Shown here: positions 5,275 to 6,987 of the stretch, piece after piece
Layout: each line of letters starts with the position of its first letter
Position numbering within the stretch: the first letter of the stretch is position 1
Source: Alistipes sp. CAG:268
GTDB lineage: Bacteria; Bacteroidota; Bacteroidia; Bacteroidales; Rikenellaceae
Assembly (NCBI GenBank): GCA_000434235.1
Contig: FR892004.1
Coordinates: 32,494 to 39,480 of the forward strand
DNA length: 6,987 nt
Direction: 5' to 3'
Notes under the pieces: generated by a model
The model's input: only the letters and a program-made list of their open reading frames with translations
Database searches by the model: none
Told to the model about the DNA's origin: nothing
Program-made: the position numbers and the translations under genes

Positions 5275-5601
5275 TATTCGGCTTCCAAAAATCGTCCTGC
5301 CGCCCGCTTCCGCCGCCGCAGCGCCCCCTCCGCACCGCCGGCCGGAGAGGCAGCGGCACGGGATGCCATGTCCGGGTCGGCAGGCGGGAAAAGGTTCGGA
5401 GCAGGCCGCAAAGGCGGCGCAACAAGGCTCAAAACACGCGGAATGGTAAAATTTAACGAAAATATCGCGACAAAGAGTTGGTTATACGAAAAATATTCGC
5501 CTACTTTGCATCCCGAAAATCCGGAAAATCCGACCGAGTTACTTTCACCCGTTTCCGACCATGTAGCGAAGCCGGATTCCCGAAACCCACACGAACGAGC
5601 C
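5275..5601. other. Divergent intergenic region between the cluster and the decarboxylase gene
   Basis: Apart from the promoters at its edges I see no gene here. The middle (about 5290-5445) is GC-rich and contains only short spurious frames that run into the promoter or the neighbouring genes. From 5446 it becomes AT-rich and holds the candidate promoter for the gene at 5602. The presumed leader contains a tandem 9-bp repeat (GAAAATCCG at 5515-5523 and 5524-5532) and an ATG followed directly by TAG (5561-5566). Confidence 0.6.
5478..5508 (+). promoter_or_regulatory. Candidate promoter for the arginine-decarboxylase-like gene
   Basis: TTG at 5478-5480, a 20-nt spacer and CTACTTTG at 5501-5508 resemble the Bacteroidota -33/-7 pair. 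The TTTG half is intact, but the TA lies one base closer than in TAnnTTTG. It would give a leader of about 85 nt before the ATG at 5602. Confidence 0.5.
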
Positions 5602-6987
5602 ATGAAAGACAAGTACATTGACCTGATCGAACAGTCGTTCGATTTCCCGCAGGACGAGTTCTCGGTCGAGGACAACGAGCTGCACTTCCACGACATTCCG
5701 CTCATGGAACTGATCAAGCAGTACGGCACGCCGCTCAAGATCACCTACCTGCCCAAGATCTCGCAACAGATCAACCGAGCCAAGCGCATGTTCAACGTGG
5801 CGATGGCCAAGGTCGATTACAAGGGCTCGTACAACTACTGCTACTGCACCAAGTCGAGCCACTTCTCGTTCGTGCTCGAGGAGGCGATGAAGAACGACAT
5901 CCACCTCGAGACCTCGTCGGCCTACGACATCCACATCATCAACGCCCTCTACGACGGAGGCATCATCGACAAGGACCGCTACATCATCTGCAACGGATTC
6001 AAGCGTCCGCAGTATGTCGAGAACATCGCCCAGCTCGTAAACGACGGATTCACCAACACCATCCCCGTACTGGATAACAAGGAGGAGCTCGATCTGTTCG
6101 AGGACGCCTTCACCAAGAAGTGCAAGGTCGGCATCCGCATCGCCTGCGAGGAGGAGCCCAAGTTCGAGTTCTACACCTCGCGCCTCGGCATCCGCTACAA
6201 CGACATCGTCGAGTTCTACAAGGCCAAGCTCAAGAACAGCAAGAAGTTCCAGCTCAAGATGCTCCACTTCTTCATCAACACCGGAATCAAGGACACAGCC
6301 TACTACTGGAACGAGCTCTCGAAGTGCATGAACGTCTACTGCGAGCTGAAAACCATCTGCCCCGAGCTCGACAGCCTCAACATCGGCGGCGGATTCCCCA
6401 TCAAGAACTCGCTCAACTTCGAATACGACTACGAGTACCTGACCGAGGAGATCGTGGCGCAGATCAAGAACATCTGCCAGCGCAACGGCATCGAGGAGCC
6501 GAACATCTTCACCGAGTTCGGATCGTTCACCGTAGGCGAAAGCGGCGCGGCGCTCTACTCGATCGTCAATCAGAAGCAGCAGAACGACCGCGAGAACTGG
6601 TACATGATCGACTCGTCGTTCATCACCACCCTGCCCGACACGTGGGGTATCAACCAGCGCTACATCATGCTGGCCATCAACAACTGGGACAAGGAGTACC
6701 AGCGTGTGCTGCTCGGCGGACTGACGTGCGACAGCGAGGACTTCTACAACTCGGAGTGCCACACCAACGCCATCTTCCTGCCCAAGCTCGAGAAGGGCAA
6801 CCCGCAGTACATCGGATTCTTCCACACGGGTGCCTACCAGGAGTCGCTCGGCGGTTTCGGCGGCATCCAGCACTGCCTGATCCCCGCCCCGAAGCACGTG
6901 ATCATCGACCGCGACAAGTCGGACAACGAATACTACACCCGCCTGTTCGCCAAGGAGCAGTCCTACCGCTCGATGCTCCGCATCCTC
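5602..6987 (+). CDS. PLP-dependent arginine decarboxylase-like enzyme (C-terminal end cut by window)
   Basis: The 462 residues present belong to the alanine-racemase-fold (fold type III) decarboxylases. The likely reaction is arginine to agmatine plus CO2, the first step of one route to putrescine and spermidine. Visible signs are the PLP-lysine segment YCYCTKSSHF with Lys84, the phosphate-binding glycines GGGFPI (262-267), TEFGSFTVGESG (304-315) in the place of the usual EPGR motif, CDSEDFY (376-382) and the active-site stretch GAYQESLGGFGG (410-421). It resembles the roughly 465-residue enzymes annotated as arginine decarboxylase in Flavobacteriia, not the much longer E. coli SpeA, so only a few codons should be missing. 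The ATG at 5602 fits that family's N-terminus (MKDKYIDLIEQSFDFPQDEF). Substrate choice cannot be proved from sequence: diaminopimelate and carboxynorspermidine decarboxylases share the fold. Codon use is extremely GC-ending, suggesting high expression, and this creates a long false frame on the other strand. Confidence 0.82.
   Translation, partial: MKDKYIDLIEQSFDFPQDEFSVEDNELHFHDIPLMELIKQYGTPLKITYLPKISQQINRAKRMFNVAMAKVDYKGSYNYCYCTKSSHFSFVLEEAMKNDIHLETSSAYDIHIINALYDGGIIDKDRYIICNGFKRPQYVENIAQLVNDGFTNTIPVLDNKEELDLFEDAFTKKCKVGIRIACEEEPKFEFYTSRLGIRYNDIVEFYKAKLKNSKKFQLKMLHFFINTGIKDTAYYWNELSKCMNVYCELKTICPELDSLNIGGGFPIKNSLNFEYDYEYLTEEIVAQIKNICQRNGIEEPNIFTEFGSFTVGESGAALYSIVNQKQQNDRENWYMIDSSFITTLPDTWGINQRYIMLAINNWDKEYQRVLLGGLTCDSEDFYNSECHTNAIFLPKLEKGNPQYIGFFHTGAYQESLGGFGGIQHCLIPAPKHVIIDRDKSDNEYYTRLFAKEQSYRSMLRIL

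Noticed and set aside
4704..5456. A 250-codon + strand frame opposite the HU-like gene
   Set aside because: It crosses the consensus promoter and start of the - strand cluster and has Arg/Pro/Gly-rich composition without any motif.
5545..6897. A 450-codon open frame on the - strand opposite the decarboxylase gene
   Set aside because: Its product is a repetitive mix of Val, Leu, Asp and Glu, as expected from reading GC-ending codons backwards. The + strand frame has clear enzyme motifs throughout.

Overview
The window looks like chromosomal DNA from a GC-rich member of the Bacteroidota, most likely Alistipes or a close relative in the Rikenellaceae. The grounds are Bacteroidota-type promoter elements (TTTG, about 20 nt, TAnnTTTG), a SecG of Bacteroidota type, the gene order sigma-54 activator / LptE / small helical-repeat protein / SecG that I know from Bacteroidota genomes, and strong GC bias at third codon positions. 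The genus is an inference from protein and codon style, not from a marker gene. No mobile element, CRISPR array, tRNA or rRNA was seen.

Layout. Positions 1-86 hold the last codons of a + strand gene whose end resembles the Skp/OmpH periplasmic chaperones, closed by a terminator. Positions 224-1021 (+) encode CdaA, a membrane diadenylate cyclase that makes c-di-AMP, with its own promoter and an 18-bp perfect terminator hairpin. Positions 1102-1639 form a convergent intergenic region without a convincing gene. It holds a diverged direct duplication, smaller repeats and a bidirectional terminator hairpin.

Positions 5213 down to 1640 (-) carry five genes in one direction with short gaps: an HU/CCDC81-like single-pass membrane protein, a sigma-54 activator without a receiver domain, the LPS-assembly lipoprotein LptE, a small acidic protein with a TPR-like C-terminus, and SecG. 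A near-consensus promoter lies just before the first gene, and a second candidate lies before secG. The set is mainly envelope biogenesis (LPS assembly and protein export) joined to one transcription activator and one membrane-anchored HU-fold protein.

Positions 5214-5601 form a divergent promoter region. Positions 5602-6987 (+) encode a PLP-dependent arginine-decarboxylase-like enzyme of polyamine synthesis, complete except for a few C-terminal codons beyond the window.

Most of this is ordinary core-genome content. The points most worth a second look are a run of nine G inside the HU-like gene that could act as a frameshift switch, the HU-like membrane protein itself, and the repeat-bearing region after cdaA. 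I found no clear evidence of a wholly new system.
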